Source: a virus
Strand: one strand, 5' to 3'
Virus record (IMG/VR): IMGVR_UViG_3300037322_000296
Coordinates: 1 to 64,000 of that record
DNA length: 64,000 nucleotides
Under the pieces are notes generated by a model that saw nothing but the letters and a program-made list of their open reading frames with translations, did not search any database and was not told where the DNA came from. Of the stretch, positions 19,206 through 30,416 are shown one piece after another; the first letter of the stretch is position 1, and each line of letters starts with the position of its first letter. A program made the position numbers and the translations under genes.

Positions 19206-19928
19206 ATGGGAGCAGGAGCAGCGGCAGCAGGAGCGCAATCAGCGGTTGGAATGGGAATGGGAATTTACCAAACTATAAAAGGCGCAAAAGAAAAAAGAGA
19301 TGCACAAACAGCCTTAGAGAATATTGATCGTCAAGATTTAACTAATTCTTTTGATAGTACCGCAATTTCTACTTTAGGTGCAGACAGAGCGCAAACCGAA
19401 CAAGCTAGACTTGCTTCAGGTCAAATTTCTGCATTACAAGATTCAGGCACGCGTGGATTAATAGGCGGACTTGGTAGAGTTGAAGTTGGAAACCAAAATG
19501 TAAACCAACAAATTGCAGTAAATTTAGACGAGCAACAAAAATCTATTGACTTTGCTAGAGCAAACGATCAAACCAGAATTCAAGGTATGCAAGAAAATCG
19601 TGAAAACGCAGATATAGCAGCGTTGTCTTCTCAATATATGGCAGGAAAACAAGACGAAAACACAGGACTTTCAAATGCTGTATTAGGAGCAGGAATGTTA
19701 GGAAATCAATTAAGTGGACAGACAGGCGGAGTTGGGTTACAAAATGAACAACAACAAGCAGTTACTATGAATGCTGTGGGAGTAAATCCAACACTTGCAA
19801 GACCTCAACCTCAGTTTATAAACATAAGGGGTAACGGTACGTTTAAACAACCAGGTATTCCTCAATCACAGTACGGAAGAATTATTACAGGATATAATAT
19901 GAGTGGTGAACCAATTTATAATCAATAA
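19206..19928 (+). CDS. Gly/Ala/Gln-rich virion internal protein
   Basis: 240 residues if it starts at the ATG at 19206. An upstream start at 19152 would run through the end of the previous gene and add an unlikely segment. The N-terminus is a small-residue helix (GAGAAAAGAQSAVGMGMGIYQTI) that could insert in a membrane. The remainder is Gln/Asn/Ala-rich. Such proteins are found among ejected internal proteins of podoviruses. Position before two other candidate internal proteins supports that. Confidence 0.55.
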   Translation: MGAGAAAAGAQSAVGMGMGIYQTIKGAKEKRDAQTALENIDRQDLTNSFDSTAISTLGADRAQTEQARLASGQISALQDSGTRGLIGGLGRVEVGNQNVNQQIAVNLDEQQKSIDFARANDQTRIQGMQENRENADIAALSSQYMAGKQDENTGLSNAVLGAGMLGNQLSGQTGGVGLQNEQQQAVTMNAVGVNPTLARPQPQFINIRGNGTFKQPGIPQSQYGRIITGYNMSGEPIYNQ

Positions 19929-19931
19929 GAT

Positions 19932-21497
19932 ATGGCAATAGGTAGAGTTGGATCGTTTGCTACAGACAGACCTGTTCAAGATGGTATTGGAGATGCTTTA
20001 AAGTATAACGAACAAATGGGTTTCAACTATCGTGCTGAAGCTGAAAAAAAGAAAGAGAAAGAGGATGCTATAAAGGCTGCTAAGGAAAAAGATTTAGAGT
20101 TACCTAAAATGGAAACTGTTTATACTCCTTACGCATCTGATAACGCTATGAGATTAGGTTTTGGTACTAAATCGAAAAACACTATTATTGAAGCAGGGAA
20201 CAAAGTAAGGTTAGGCAAAATGACTGCGCAAGAGTTTAGCTTGATAAAGGCTAACGTAATGGAAGGTTTAAGTCTTTTTAATCAAGGAGCTAAAAACATA
20301 AACGAAGCGGCTGCTGCTAACGGAGTATTAATAAAAGAAGGGAAATTAGCTGATGGTGGAATAAAAGAAGCTATGAATTTAGGATATGCCTATGAAAATA
20401 GAAACGTAGATTTTCAATTTAACCCTGACGGTACTTCAAATGTAGTAACTTACGATGAAGACGGAACAACAGTACTTGCTAAAGAAGGATTGGAAAAAGT
20501 AGGTTATAAATTATATAATCCTGTTTATAAAGTTGATTTTAACGATGAGTTGTTACAATTTCAAAAAACACACTCTATGGATTCTACGGAGTGGATTTCA
20601 AGAAACCAAAAAACAGGTTTAGAAGAAATGACACCAAGATTAAAAACGAGTATTTCTAATTATGCAGATGCTAAATTACAAGATAAAACTGCTTTAACTA
20701 ATGCTTATTATTCTGCTACGGGAAAATTCAAAAGAGATATAACTGACGAAAAAGAAATTGCTGCTGCAAAAGAATACGTTGTAGGAACTTTTGAAAAATC
20801 TTATAACAGAAAGAAAACTGCTGCCGAAGCTTTTCAAGGAGCTAACTTTGGATTAGCTAAAAAAGCTGCTGAAAAAGACGAAGTAAAAGGTAAAGAATTT
20901 GTTTCTCAAACTGATTTAATAACTGATTTACCAAAAGGATTCGTGGTAGAAAAAGAGAAGTATTATCCAAATTCAATCGGATTTGCAGAGAATACATTAA
21001 AATTTAATAATTTAGGAGGCAAAAAGTCAGGTATAAATAATGGATATGTAAACTCTTTTCACTTAGAAAAAGACGGACACGTTATAGCTCAAGTTAAATA
21101 TTTAATAGATAAAGGACAAAAATTCACGTTACCTAGCGGGAAAGAAGTTAGTTATAACGTTGGTATGGCAATGTATGGCGACGAAACTACGCCTCAAGCT
21201 ACAAAAGACGCATTAGCTCCTCAATTAAATAGTTTTACAACTTCCGCTACTTATGGAGAAACGAATGTTATTTATAACGGAAACGATCCTGAATTAAACT
21301 CATTGGCAGTAAAAGCTAATTATACAAATAAAGATCAATTGATTAAAAAGTTAAAAAGAGATAATCAAAAAGAAATTTTATCTGATAGAAAACGCAAAAC
21401 AGAAAAATCAAAAGATACCAAAAACGAAAGACCAAAAACTGTAACTCAAAAAGGAGTTACCTACACTTGGAATGAAAGCAACCAATCTTACGAATAA
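19932..21497 (+). CDS. Probable internal virion protein
   Basis: 521 residues, soluble, Lys/Glu-rich, without a recognisable enzyme motif. It lies three bases after the Gly/Ala-rich protein and eight before the giant polyvalent protein. This is the position of internal (ejection) proteins in podoviruses. The C-terminus is a basic low-complexity tail. Confidence 0.5.
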   Translation: MAIGRVGSFATDRPVQDGIGDALKYNEQMGFNYRAEAEKKKEKEDAIKAAKEKDLELPKMETVYTPYASDNAMRLGFGTKSKNTIIEAGNKVRLGKMTAQEFSLIKANVMEGLSLFNQGAKNINEAAAANGVLIKEGKLADGGIKEAMNLGYAYENRNVDFQFNPDGTSNVVTYDEDGTTVLAKEGLEKVGYKLYNPVYKVDFNDELLQFQKTHSMDSTEWISRNQKTGLEEMTPRLKTSISNYADAKLQDKTALTNAYYSATGKFKRDITDEKEIAAAKEYVVGTFEKSYNRKKTAAEAFQGANFGLAKKAAEKDEVKGKEFVSQTDLITDLPKGFVVEKEKYYPNSIGFAENTLKFNNLGGKKSGINNGYVNSFHLEKDGHVIAQVKYLIDKGQKFTLPSGKEVSYNVGMAMYGDETTPQATKDALAPQLNSFTTSATYGETNVIYNGNDPELNSLAVKANYTNKDQLIKKLKRDNQKEILSDRKRKTEKSKDTKNERPKTVTQKGVTYTWNESNQSYE

Positions 21498-21505
21498 AAA
21501 AAAGT

Positions 21506-24500
21506 ATGTTACAACCTAAACCAAAATTCGATCCTAATCAACCATACAAGGTTGTTAAAGAAAATAAATCTGAAACTACAGGAAAACCAGCGTTCGATCC
21601 AAACGAACCATTTGATGTTGTAAAAAAAAAAGAAGATACTACATCAACTTCTACAATTCAGAAGGAAAATTTGGCTTTGGAACAGAAAAGTGGTTCTTCG
21701 GATTTGCCAAAAATGAAGTCTTTTGATGGATTAAGTAAAAAAGATATTGCTTCTTTAAAGTCTAATCCTAATGCACCAAAATTAAATATTCCAAAACCTA
21801 TTGAACGTACTTTGACAGGAACAAATGCGTATTTAAAAAAATTATCAAATAATAAACCTAAAATATTAGAAAACTACACCAAACTTACAAATTCAGAAGT
21901 AGTAGACCAAGCATATATTGACCAAGAAAGACAAGACATAGAAGCTGATTTTAACGATACAGGGTTTTTAAATACCGTTACGACAGGACTAAAAAACGTA
22001 GCCAACGCTATTATTGCACCAACACAAGCCGCATTAACTTTTGGAACATCTGATCCAGAGCCATTTTTTCAAACAGATCCTTTTTCTAAAGAAAAGTTAA
22101 CCGTTGAAAAAAGAATTACATTAGAGATTTCAGAAGCTAAAAAACTAAACCTTCCAAAACCTATTTATAATCAAGAAGCCATTAATAAAATGGTTAAAGA
22201 AGAAAAGTTATCTAACAATATAGCTTTAAAAAAAGAAAGTCAAGTTCGTAGTTTTATTGAAGATTTAGATGAATCAGATAAAGACGATTTAAGCAACTAT
22301 AAACTAATAGATGCTCTATCTTTAGATTTAAAAGAAAAAGACAACCTAAAGAAGCAAGGCGTTATATCAGAAACAATTTCTGTAACACAAGAGGAAATAT
22401 TAGGATTAGTATCTAAGTCTAAGAAAGGTAATTTAACCGAAGACGAAAAAGTTAATTTACAAAATTATTCTGCTAGTGTAAAACAAAACCAAACCGAACT
22501 ATTAAAACTAAAAGAAGATTTTTATAGCAATGATAAAAAATTAGGTACTGCTAAAGAAAATTTAGATTTATTGAAAAGAGATTACACGTTTTCTCGACAC
22601 TTTAAAAACCTAGAGGCTTCTGTTGTAGATTTATTTTCAAACACATCAGGCGTTTTAGATTATGGATTTAAAGCAGGACAAAATGTGGTTGATAATTTTG
22701 ATATGCCTATACTTTCGGGTGCTATGAAACTAGGTCAACGGGTTTTTGGAGAATCTTCTATTGAATTGAAAAAAGATTCAGAAAATTTAAGGTCAAAAAC
22801 TGCAAAACCTATTTCTGTAGATGGTATAAAAAGTTTAGACGATCTTGGTAGTTGGGCGGGAGATAATTTTACTTCGCAAGCGACTGTTTTTGCATTAATT
22901 GCTACAGGATTACCAGGCGTTGCTACATTAGGTGCAACTTCTACAGGTCAAAAATACCAAGAGATGAAGGCTGAAATGGAAGCAGGAACTGAAATTTATG
23001 ACGATTCACAATTATTATCAATTCCTGCAATTTTTGGAGCATCTGAAATAGCTAGTGCAACCGTTGATTTGTATTTATTCAAGCAAGCTCAAAGAACTTA
23101 TCGGGCAGCAACAAGCGGAGAAAGAAGTATGATTGCTGACGGATTTGGAAAAAAACTATTTAACTTAGTAAAAGCTCCTGCAATTGAAGTTCCTGACGAA
23201 ATAAGCACACAATTTGTTCAAAACGCTGCTGATATTTACTTAGGCGGAAAGACAGATAAAGACCTTACCGATGGGTTTAAAGATGCGGGTGCAGCAGCAG
23301 TACTTTTTGGATTAGTAATTGGTACAGCTCCTGCAATAATATCAAAAGCAACTAACAAATATAGTACAGATACAAAACTTCAAAAGGTTAATGCAGAAAT
23401 GATTGGTTTACAAGCCGAACTAGACAAATTTGACATAAGTGATGCTAATAGAAAAACCATTACAGACCAACTAAACGTTGCAAAAGAAAAATCAACTTCT
23501 TTACTAAAAAAGAGAGTTAAGGATATGTCAACTTTATCCAACGAGCAATTTTTAGAGATAAATAAGATTGAAAAAACACAAGCAAATATTCGAGATAAAG
23601 CAAAATCTATAAAAGAAGATACTTCGTTAAATAACGACACTAAAAAACAGATTTTAGGCAATTTAAAAGAAGAATTTAACGCTACAGAACAAAGACGTGT
23701 AGATTTATTAAATCGTGGCGCAAATGTACAGTTAGAAAGAATAGACGAGAAAGATAGAACTCGTTTAAAAGAAAAAGCGTTAAAAGAATTAACTAAAGAG
23801 CAAAACCCTGATGGCACAAAAGAAATCACTATTAAAGATGATGAAATTTCTAAACGTGCAGTTCAAATTTACAATCAGGAAGTTCAAGTAAAAAACGCAA
23901 AAATAAAAGAGGCGATTTTAAAAGAAGAAGCTTTAAAGAAAGAAGAATCAGAAAAAATAGTTCCTGTACAAGATGTAGTTATTCAGCCTATTGAATTAAG
24001 TGTTGAATCAAATACTATTGAAGATATAAATGAAAAAGGAATTGAATTTGGTTTAGACAAGCCTTTAAGAAGAGAGTTTGAAGAAGGAGAAGATGGAGAT
24101 AAAAAATATGCGGAGGCTAATATACAACACAATAAAAATGTAGATGAAGCAATATCGGGTTTGACTCAAAATGGGATATTGATTGCCGAAGGTGCAGAAT
24201 ATGAAGTTGAAGTTACTTCACAAGGAGTTACCGTAAGACCAAAAGGACAAGATTACAAGAATTATTATAAAGGCAAACGTGTTTCAGCAGATACGCCATT
24301 TACGAAAGGATTTAAGTTTATACCAAACGAAGTAAAACCACAAATAAATACTCCTGCTCAACAAGTAGAAGGTCTTAGAGCAGACGAACAAGCAGAACTT
24401 CGAGAAGCGATACCTAACGCAGAACAATTTGTTACAGATGGTAAAATTGATGAAACTAAGTTAGAAAATACCGAAGATAAAGCAAAGTTTAATGAAATTT

Positions 24501-27500
24501 ACGACAAGTACGACAAGTTAATTACTCCATTATTAGAGCAACAAAATGAAGCAACACCGAGCAAAGATACTCCTGCTAATGGAAACGTTCGACCTAGAAT
24601 TGATGGGTTGGAGCAAACACCGCAACAACCAACTAATACACCAAGTAACGTTTCCGAAACCGTTGACGTTGGAGAAAGTGAAGGCGATGTTGAAGTAGTA
24701 AAAAAACCTGTAACTTTACAAGAGGATGCGAAACCTAACGCTTTAGATTTTTTAGATAAGAATATATTTGCTGATTTCAATAAAGAAGGCGAAACCCCAA
24801 AAGCAGTCAAAACACCTAATAAAGTGGTGCAAAAAGGAATATCCACTTCTGTTACGGACTTACCGATTAAAGATATTGTTACAGACGAGTCAAGATTTCA
24901 AAACAGAGAAGGACTAGACGAAGAAAGAGTTCAAAATATAGTTGAAAATTTTGACAAGAACAAATTACTCCCTATCACAGTTTTTGAGGAAGGTGGTAAA
25001 TACACCGTTTTATCAGGCCATCACCGTTTTGAAGCAATGAAACGTATGGGCGTTAATAAAATTGCGGTAAAAATATTCGATGGAACAGAAGCCGAAGCTA
25101 AGGAATTTGCAAAAGACAGCAATACATTAGAAAAGCAAGAAACGGCAATAGAAAGAGCAAGTCGTTATAGAGAATTAAGAGCGCAAGGGCTATCTGAAAA
25201 GCAAATTACAGATATGGCAAGACAGGCTCATGGTAGCGATGCGGTTAAGATTGTAAATATGTCAAGACTTGAACCGAATGGAAAAGCATTGGAAACCGTT
25301 AAGCAGTTTGAAAAAAGCACTGATACTGATACTAAAAATAAAGTTCAAGCAGTGGCAGAATGGATAGGAAATGTCAAATCCAAGCATCCTGACTTATCAA
25401 AGGTTCAAGAAAATGAAATGTTTGATTATTTAATGGATGCTTATTCTACTAAAAAAGGAGCAGGAAAAATAACCAACAGAACACAATTTTTCGATTTAGC
25501 TAACGCACTGATTACTAAGTTAAAAGAAAAAGGTAACTTTGACGAAAACACAACCGTAAATTTTAAAAACTCATTAGGCAAAAGCAGTATCGAACTAGAG
25601 TACGATAAAGCATTAAACGACGCAAAAGAAGCCGTTAAATCAGCTCAGAAAGAATTAGATAATAAAAGAGCCGACTTTTTAGCTAAGGGAGCTACAAAGG
25701 AAGATTTTGATAGAGTATTACCAAGTTACGAGAGTAAATTACAAACCGCTATTAAGAATGAGAATGATATTAGAAAAGACAAAGGTTTATTAAAAGAAGC
25801 CGTAAAAGACCAAGTATCATTATTTGACGAGATAGAAAATAATAAATTAGATGAAAAACCAAACGCCCACAGAGAAGTTCAGAACATTCTTGAAGGAAAC
25901 TCAGAAGAAACACCAAGCGATAAGAGAAGTGCTGAAGAAGAACAGCAAGAAGTAGGTAAAGAAAACTTAATAAAAGTATATCATGGAGGTAGTGTTAAAT
26001 CTATCGAAAACTTAGATAAAGGAGAACCATTATTTGTATCTGAAAATGAAGCGCAGGCTAAAGAATATACTAAGGAAAACGAAGGGAGTGTTGCTAGTTT
26101 TGAAATAAACGAAAATACAGTAGCTTCCGAAGAAACAGTAAGAGAAGCTATAGCGGAATTAGGTTTAATACCTAAAGAAGAAGGTTGGGAGGCAGATGAA
26201 TTGAATATTTTTGAATTAATAGACCCTAAATTTGATACGTCTTTTACCGTTGAAGATATTAATATATTATTTAGAGAGTTAGAAAAAAGAGGTTTTGAGT
26301 CAGCTAGGTTTTACGATACTAACCTTAAAACTCTTAAACAAGATATTGAAAATATAGTAATATTTAATCCCCAACAAACATTAAGCGATAAACAAAAACC
26401 TCTAACCAAAGAACAAAAGAAACAAGTCAAGTTTAATGCTATTGATGTAGCAGTAGGAAAGATAAATAAAGCGCTCCCAAAAGGAGGCGGTGATGGTTAC
26501 GACGGAAACATAAACGGAGTAAACCAAGATGCTATTTTAGACCACATAGCCGAAGCTATAAAAAAAATGGTTAGCGCAGGATACGATATTGAAGAAGCTA
26601 TTACTGAAATGATAAAAACGGTAAAAAACAACTTTAACTTTGATTTAAACATCGACGACATCAAGGCAAGGCTAAATCAAAAAACAAAACAGCAAGGAGA
26701 GGAATTCGAAAGAAAATCAGGTAAAAAGTCTATTGCTAACAGAATATTTGACGGAGATAATAAAGCAATGCGAAAAGCCGTTTCTAAATATTCTCTTGAT
26801 TATGAAGTGGAGAATCAAAACGAAGCAAAAGAAAATGCTGAAAATTTTGTAGACGAAGTAGGTATTCAAAACGCATATAATGAAGTTAAAAAAGGCAATA
26901 TAAAAGGTGCTGAGAAAGCATTTGTTTATGCTAAAATAATAAAAGAATTATCAGAAGATATAAATTCTTTCCCAGAATCAGAAAGGTCGGAGATTGAAAG
27001 CATAAAAGAAAAGATGCTAGAAGATATTCAGCAAGAATTTGACCAAGAAGCTAGAAGTTCAGGTAGATTTATTGCTGCATTGGCAAATGTGTATAATTCT
27101 TCTCAAGGAGCATATAGTTTTAACAAAATGGTTAAGGATTATAAGGCTAAAAATAAAGGGAAAATAGATACCGAAACTTTAAAAAAGTTTGTTGAATTAG
27201 AAGCTAATTTAAAAGCATTAGAAGATAAAGTAAAAGTACTAGAAGCTCAAAAATTAGTTGAAGAAGAAAATCAAGCTTTCAACAATATAGTTGAATCAAT
27301 TGCTCGTGGTAAAAAAATAAACACAAATCAAAAAATAACCAACAAGCAAAAAGCAAAAAGTTTAGCTGATAAATTAAGAACTTTTAAAACAACCAATAAA
27401 GGAAATTTAAACGCTGCAACTCCGTTTAGTTTAGCTTACGACCTTGCTATTGAAGCCGCAGCAAAAATAATTGAAACTTCAGGAAGTATTGCAGATGCTA

Positions 27501-30403
27501 TAAAAGCAGGACTAGAATCAATTAGAAAAAGTAATTTAGATAAAAACGAAAAAAGTCAAGCAGTAAATGAACTTTTTGATGCTTTTGATAATACGGAAGG
27601 AAGTTCTAAGGCTTCAATGTCAATAAACGAAGATGGAAGATTACGTATTCCGAATTCATTGATTAGAGAAAAGGTAGAAAGCGGAATTGATAATATTGAA
27701 GATTTAACTACGGAAATACTAGCTGAGGTTGAAGAAATGTTTCCTGACCAAGAGTTTACAGAAAGAGAAGTTAGAGATGCAATTACCGGATATGGAAAAA
27801 CTTCTAACCCTAACTTAGACGATATACAAACCGAAGTTTCAGTAATGAAATCTTTAGGTAGAATTGCGTCAGGAATAGAAGATGCTAATGCAGGGAAAAG
27901 ACCTTTGCGTTCAGGACAACAACGCAGAGAAACCACTCCTAAAGAACGTATGGAGATGAAGAAATTAAAGGCGTTGTTAAGAGATTTACCTTTAGCCGCT
28001 GCTGATATTGAAAAGGCATATAAAACAGCCTTAGAAACGATTAAAAAACGTTTATCAAACGAAATTGAAGAAATAGACATTCAACTTGCGAATGGAGAAA
28101 GAAGAAAAGGAGAAAAAAGCGTAATTGAATACGACAAAGAAGCAAATGAATTAAAAGCTATTCGTAATTCTAAAAGAGAACAACTTGATGAATTAGTTGG
28201 AAAACCTCAATTAACAGATGAACAAAAAATCGAAAGATCAGAGAAACTTTTACAAAAGAGAATTGATGATTTACAAGAGAAAATAGCTAAAGGCGAGATT
28301 GAGTATGCTAAAAAGCCAGAACAAGTAACTTCTAATAAATTAGAAGAAATGCGTAAGGTTAAAAAAGAATTAGACGATCAGGTTAATAAGATGCGTGAAG
28401 ATTCAGGTATGTTAGAAACTAGATTAATTGAAATTGCAAAGAGAAACGCAAGAAAAAGACTTGAAACCTTAAAGAAAAAAATTGCCGATAAAGATTTTTC
28501 TAAAACAAAAAGAAAGCCAGGTCCAACAGATGTAGAATTAGATAAATTAAAATCACAAATATTAGAGCAAAAGGAATTATACGATACAGAAAGTTATTTG
28601 ATAGAATTAAAAAACAGAAGTAAAGCTAAAAAAATAGGAGATTTTATAAAAGATTTAATATCTGTTCCTAAAATTATGAGTTTTACTGTCGATTTAAGTT
28701 TTGTGGGGATACAAAATGTAACTCAGGTTTATAAAATGAGTGCTAATTCTCTAGTAAGTTTAATAAAAACAGGTAAGCTAAAGGGCGAATTAAGGGGTTC
28801 TTTAATGAATATGGCTAAGGCTATGGCTAGTCCTGATTTTGAGCAGAAATATATGGATAAAGTTAAATCAGATCCAATGTACGCATTAATGAAACAAGTG
28901 AAACTAGGTTTAGTAGAATCTCATTACAAAGAAGCCGCTAAAGCTGAAGTATTTCAAAATAACTTAATAAGCACTTTGTTTGATTTATTTGGTAATTATG
29001 TAGCTAGACAAGGTTTTGAAAAGGCAGGAGATATAATTAAAAACTATGTAAATATAGTTGCTATTTTTGAAAGAGGACAAACCGTATTTGAAAATGAAAT
29101 AAGAAGAAAACGTTTTGAAGAAGGCGTAAAGCTTTTAGAGATTCAAGGATATAATCCCATAGAAAATATTGATGAATACAAAAAAGTAGCTGCTGCGGTA
29201 AATACATTAACAGGTAGAGCAAATACAGGTAGTAAAATTGCATCAGGATTAAGAGAAATGAATGGAATATTATTTTCTTCTTTCTCAAATTGGGCAGCAG
29301 GAATTAATCAACTAAATCCTTATTGGTATTCTACATTAACTCCTACTGCAAGAAAAATGGCTTTAACAGACGTGGCGCATCATATTATAGGCGCAGGATC
29401 TATAGTAACAATGGCTGCAATGTATGGATTAGGTCAATCGGGAGAAGAAGACGAAAAAGATAAAGTAACTGTTGAAACAGATTTAACTAGCTCAGATGCC
29501 GGAGTTATTAAAGTGGGTAACGTTAGGATTGATCCTTGGGCAGGTAAGAAAACAACGATTGTTGCTATGTCAAGATTATTTAAAGGAGGTAGGTTAGATA
29601 AATACGGAAACTTCAAAGAATACGGGAATAAATATGAAGATATACCATACATAGATTTACCTTTAGATTATGCAGGAAACAAACTTGCTCCTGGAATTAG
29701 AGCTGTTTTAGAAAGAACTTTTTTAACTGAAAAAGTAGAGCTAAATAACGGAGAATCTTTCAGAGAAGACAAATACGGAACTGATTTTAAAGAATCTGAT
29801 TATTTAACTCCGCTTGTTTTTGATGCTTTTTCGGAAGTAAATAGAGAACAACCTGGACTACTTGGAAAAGCAGTAATGGCTATATCTTGGACAGGATTAG
29901 TAAATACTAATGTGTATGGCGGATATAGAGAAGGTATAAAAGGAATGCGAGATGGTCGTATGGATATAGAAACTAAAGAAGAACTTCAAAGACTAACCGA
30001 CAAAGAAGGTGTTTTTAAAAATAAATTTGACAAATTGGCTAAGGATGCTTTTGAAGAAAAACTAAATCCTAAACAAGTTCAAGATAGTCTTTACAAATTA
30101 GTACAAGGAGATCCTGAATTATACAATAAAAAAATGGAATCTTTAATAAATAAAGTAGATAAAGAGAACGTGAAAAAGTACGTTACAGATGCTTTCTTTA
30201 TAGCTTTAGAAAAAGAAAATAATCCTGAGAAACAAGCCATAATGTATTACTCTCAGTTTAAGGATGGAAAAGGATTAAGTAAAGAGGTACAGAAAGATAT
30301 AGACAAAAACAGTATGTTAGTTAAGTTTAAAGTAACTCCTGAATTCTTGGATGCTTATAGAAAAATAATAAAATTAAAAAGTGAAAAGAAAGCCATCAAT
30401 TAA
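21506..30403 (+). CDS. Giant polyvalent virion protein (ParB-like and ADP-ribosyltransferase-like domains)
   Basis: 2965 residues. It opens with two copies of a short motif (FDPNQPYKVVK, FDPNEPFDVVK). Residues about 445-600 contain hydrophobic helices (GLPGVATLGATSTG). Residues about 1110-1250 match a ParB/Srx-type domain (LPIKDIVTDESRFQNREGL...VLSGHHRFEAMKRMG). Residues about 1490-1640 resemble an ADP-ribosyltransferase or PolyVal ART domain (VYHGGSVKSI...LFVSENEAQAKEYT). Long coiled coils follow, then a C-terminal domain (about 2350-2965) of polyvalent-protein type. Such proteins are packaged and injected with the DNA and act on the new host. The stop codon lies inside the terminator loop. 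Confidence 0.7.
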   Translation: MLQPKPKFDPNQPYKVVKENKSETTGKPAFDPNEPFDVVKKKEDTTSTSTIQKENLALEQKSGSSDLPKMKSFDGLSKKDIASLKSNPNAPKLNIPKPIERTLTGTNAYLKKLSNNKPKILENYTKLTNSEVVDQAYIDQERQDIEADFNDTGFLNTVTTGLKNVANAIIAPTQAALTFGTSDPEPFFQTDPFSKEKLTVEKRITLEISEAKKLNLPKPIYNQEAINKMVKEEKLSNNIALKKESQVRSFIEDLDESDKDDLSNYKLIDALSLDLKEKDNLKKQGVISETISVTQEEILGLVSKSKKGNLTEDEKVNLQNYSASVKQNQTELLKLKEDFYSNDKKLGTAKENLDLLKRDYTFSRHFKNLEASVVDLFSNTSGVLDYGFKAGQNVVDNFDMPILSGAMKLGQRVFGESSIELKKDSENLRSKTAKPISVDGIKSLDDLGSWAGDNFTSQATVFALIATGLPGVATLGATSTGQKYQEMKAEMEAGTEIYDDSQLLSIPAIFGASEIASATVDLYLFKQAQRTYRAATSGERSMIADGFGKKLFNLVKAPAIEVPDEISTQFVQNAADIYLGGKTDKDLTDGFKDAGAAAVLFGLVIGTAPAIISKATNKYSTDTKLQKVNAEMIGLQAELDKFDISDANRKTITDQLNVAKEKSTSLLKKRVKDMSTLSNEQFLEINKIEKTQANIRDKAKSIKEDTSLNNDTKKQILGNLKEEFNATEQRRVDLLNRGANVQLERIDEKDRTRLKEKALKELTKEQNPDGTKEITIKDDEISKRAVQIYNQEVQVKNAKIKEAILKEEALKKEESEKIVPVQDVVIQPIELSVESNTIEDINEKGIEFGLDKPLRREFEEGEDGDKKYAEANIQHNKNVDEAISGLTQNGILIAEGAEYEVEVTSQGVTVRPKGQDYKNYYKGKRVSADTPFTKGFKFIPNEVKPQINTPAQQVEGLRADEQAELREAIPNAEQFVTDGKIDETKLENTEDKAKFNEIYDKYDKLITPLLEQQNEATPSKDTPANGNVRPRIDGLEQTPQQPTNTPSNVSETVDVGESEGDVEVVKKPVTLQEDAKPNALDFLDKNIFADFNKEGETPKAVKTPNKVVQKGISTSVTDLPIKDIVTDESRFQNREGLDEERVQNIVENFDKNKLLPITVFEEGGKYTVLSGHHRFEAMKRMGVNKIAVKIFDGTEAEAKEFAKDSNTLEKQETAIERASRYRELRAQGLSEKQITDMARQAHGSDAVKIVNMSRLEPNGKALETVKQFEKSTDTDTKNKVQAVAEWIGNVKSKHPDLSKVQENEMFDYLMDAYSTKKGAGKITNRTQFFDLANALITKLKEKGNFDENTTVNFKNSLGKSSIELEYDKALNDAKEAVKSAQKELDNKRADFLAKGATKEDFDRVLPSYESKLQTAIKNENDIRKDKGLLKEAVKDQVSLFDEIENNKLDEKPNAHREVQNILEGNSEETPSDKRSAEEEQQEVGKENLIKVYHGGSVKSIENLDKGEPLFVSENEAQAKEYTKENEGSVASFEINENTVASEETVREAIAELGLIPKEEGWEADELNIFELIDPKFDTSFTVEDINILFRELEKRGFESARFYDTNLKTLKQDIENIVIFNPQQTLSDKQKPLTKEQKKQVKFNAIDVAVGKINKALPKGGGDGYDGNINGVNQDAILDHIAEAIKKMVSAGYDIEEAITEMIKTVKNNFNFDLNIDDIKARLNQKTKQQGEEFERKSGKKSIANRIFDGDNKAMRKAVSKYSLDYEVENQNEAKENAENFVDEVGIQNAYNEVKKGNIKGAEKAFVYAKIIKELSEDINSFPESERSEIESIKEKMLEDIQQEFDQEARSSGRFIAALANVYNSSQGAYSFNKMVKDYKAKNKGKIDTETLKKFVELEANLKALEDKVKVLEAQKLVEEENQAFNNIVESIARGKKINTNQKITNKQKAKSLADKLRTFKTTNKGNLNAATPFSLAYDLAIEAAAKIIETSGSIADAIKAGLESIRKSNLDKNEKSQAVNELFDAFDNTEGSSKASMSINEDGRLRIPNSLIREKVESGIDNIEDLTTEILAEVEEMFPDQEFTEREVRDAITGYGKTSNPNLDDIQTEVSVMKSLGRIASGIEDANAGKRPLRSGQQRRETTPKERMEMKKLKALLRDLPLAAADIEKAYKTALETIKKRLSNEIEEIDIQLANGERRKGEKSVIEYDKEANELKAIRNSKREQLDELVGKPQLTDEQKIERSEKLLQKRIDDLQEKIAKGEIEYAKKPEQVTSNKLEEMRKVKKELDDQVNKMREDSGMLETRLIEIAKRNARKRLETLKKKIADKDFSKTKRKPGPTDVELDKLKSQILEQKELYDTESYLIELKNRSKAKKIGDFIKDLISVPKIMSFTVDLSFVGIQNVTQVYKMSANSLVSLIKTGKLKGELRGSLMNMAKAMASPDFEQKYMDKVKSDPMYALMKQVKLGLVESHYKEAAKAEVFQNNLISTLFDLFGNYVARQGFEKAGDIIKNYVNIVAIFERGQTVFENEIRRKRFEEGVKLLEIQGYNPIENIDEYKKVAAAVNTLTGRANTGSKIASGLREMNGILFSSFSNWAAGINQLNPYWYSTLTPTARKMALTDVAHHIIGAGSIVTMAAMYGLGQSGEEDEKDKVTVETDLTSSDAGVIKVGNVRIDPWAGKKTTIVAMSRLFKGGRLDKYGNFKEYGNKYEDIPYIDLPLDYAGNKLAPGIRAVLERTFLTEKVELNNGESFREDKYGTDFKESDYLTPLVFDAFSEVNREQPGLLGKAVMAISWTGLVNTNVYGGYREGIKGMRDGRMDIETKEELQRLTDKEGVFKNKFDKLAKDAFEEKLNPKQVQDSLYKLVQGDPELYNKKMESLINKVDKENVKKYVTDAFFIALEKENNPEKQAIMYYSQFKDGKGLSKEVQKDIDKNSMLVKFKVTPEFLDAYRKIIKLKSEKKAIN

Positions 30404-30415
30404 GATGGCTTTTTT
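30390..30415. terminator. Bidirectional terminator between converging late and early units
   Basis: AAGCCATC / GATGGCTT with the loop AATTAA. The stop codon of the giant gene (TAA, 30401-30403) is part of the loop. T runs follow on the + strand and, less purely, on the - strand, so it can stop both units. Confidence 0.8.
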
Positions 30416-30416
30416 G

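Noticed and set aside
23380-24846. Minus-strand frames (149 and 115 codons) inside the giant gene
   Set aside because: Same shadow pattern as above; the plus strand encodes continuous coiled-coil and acidic sequence.
27556-28080. 174-codon minus-strand frame inside the giant gene
   Set aside because: Ser/Ile/Leu-rich translation typical of the complement of Glu/Lys/Asn-rich coding sequence; shadow frame.
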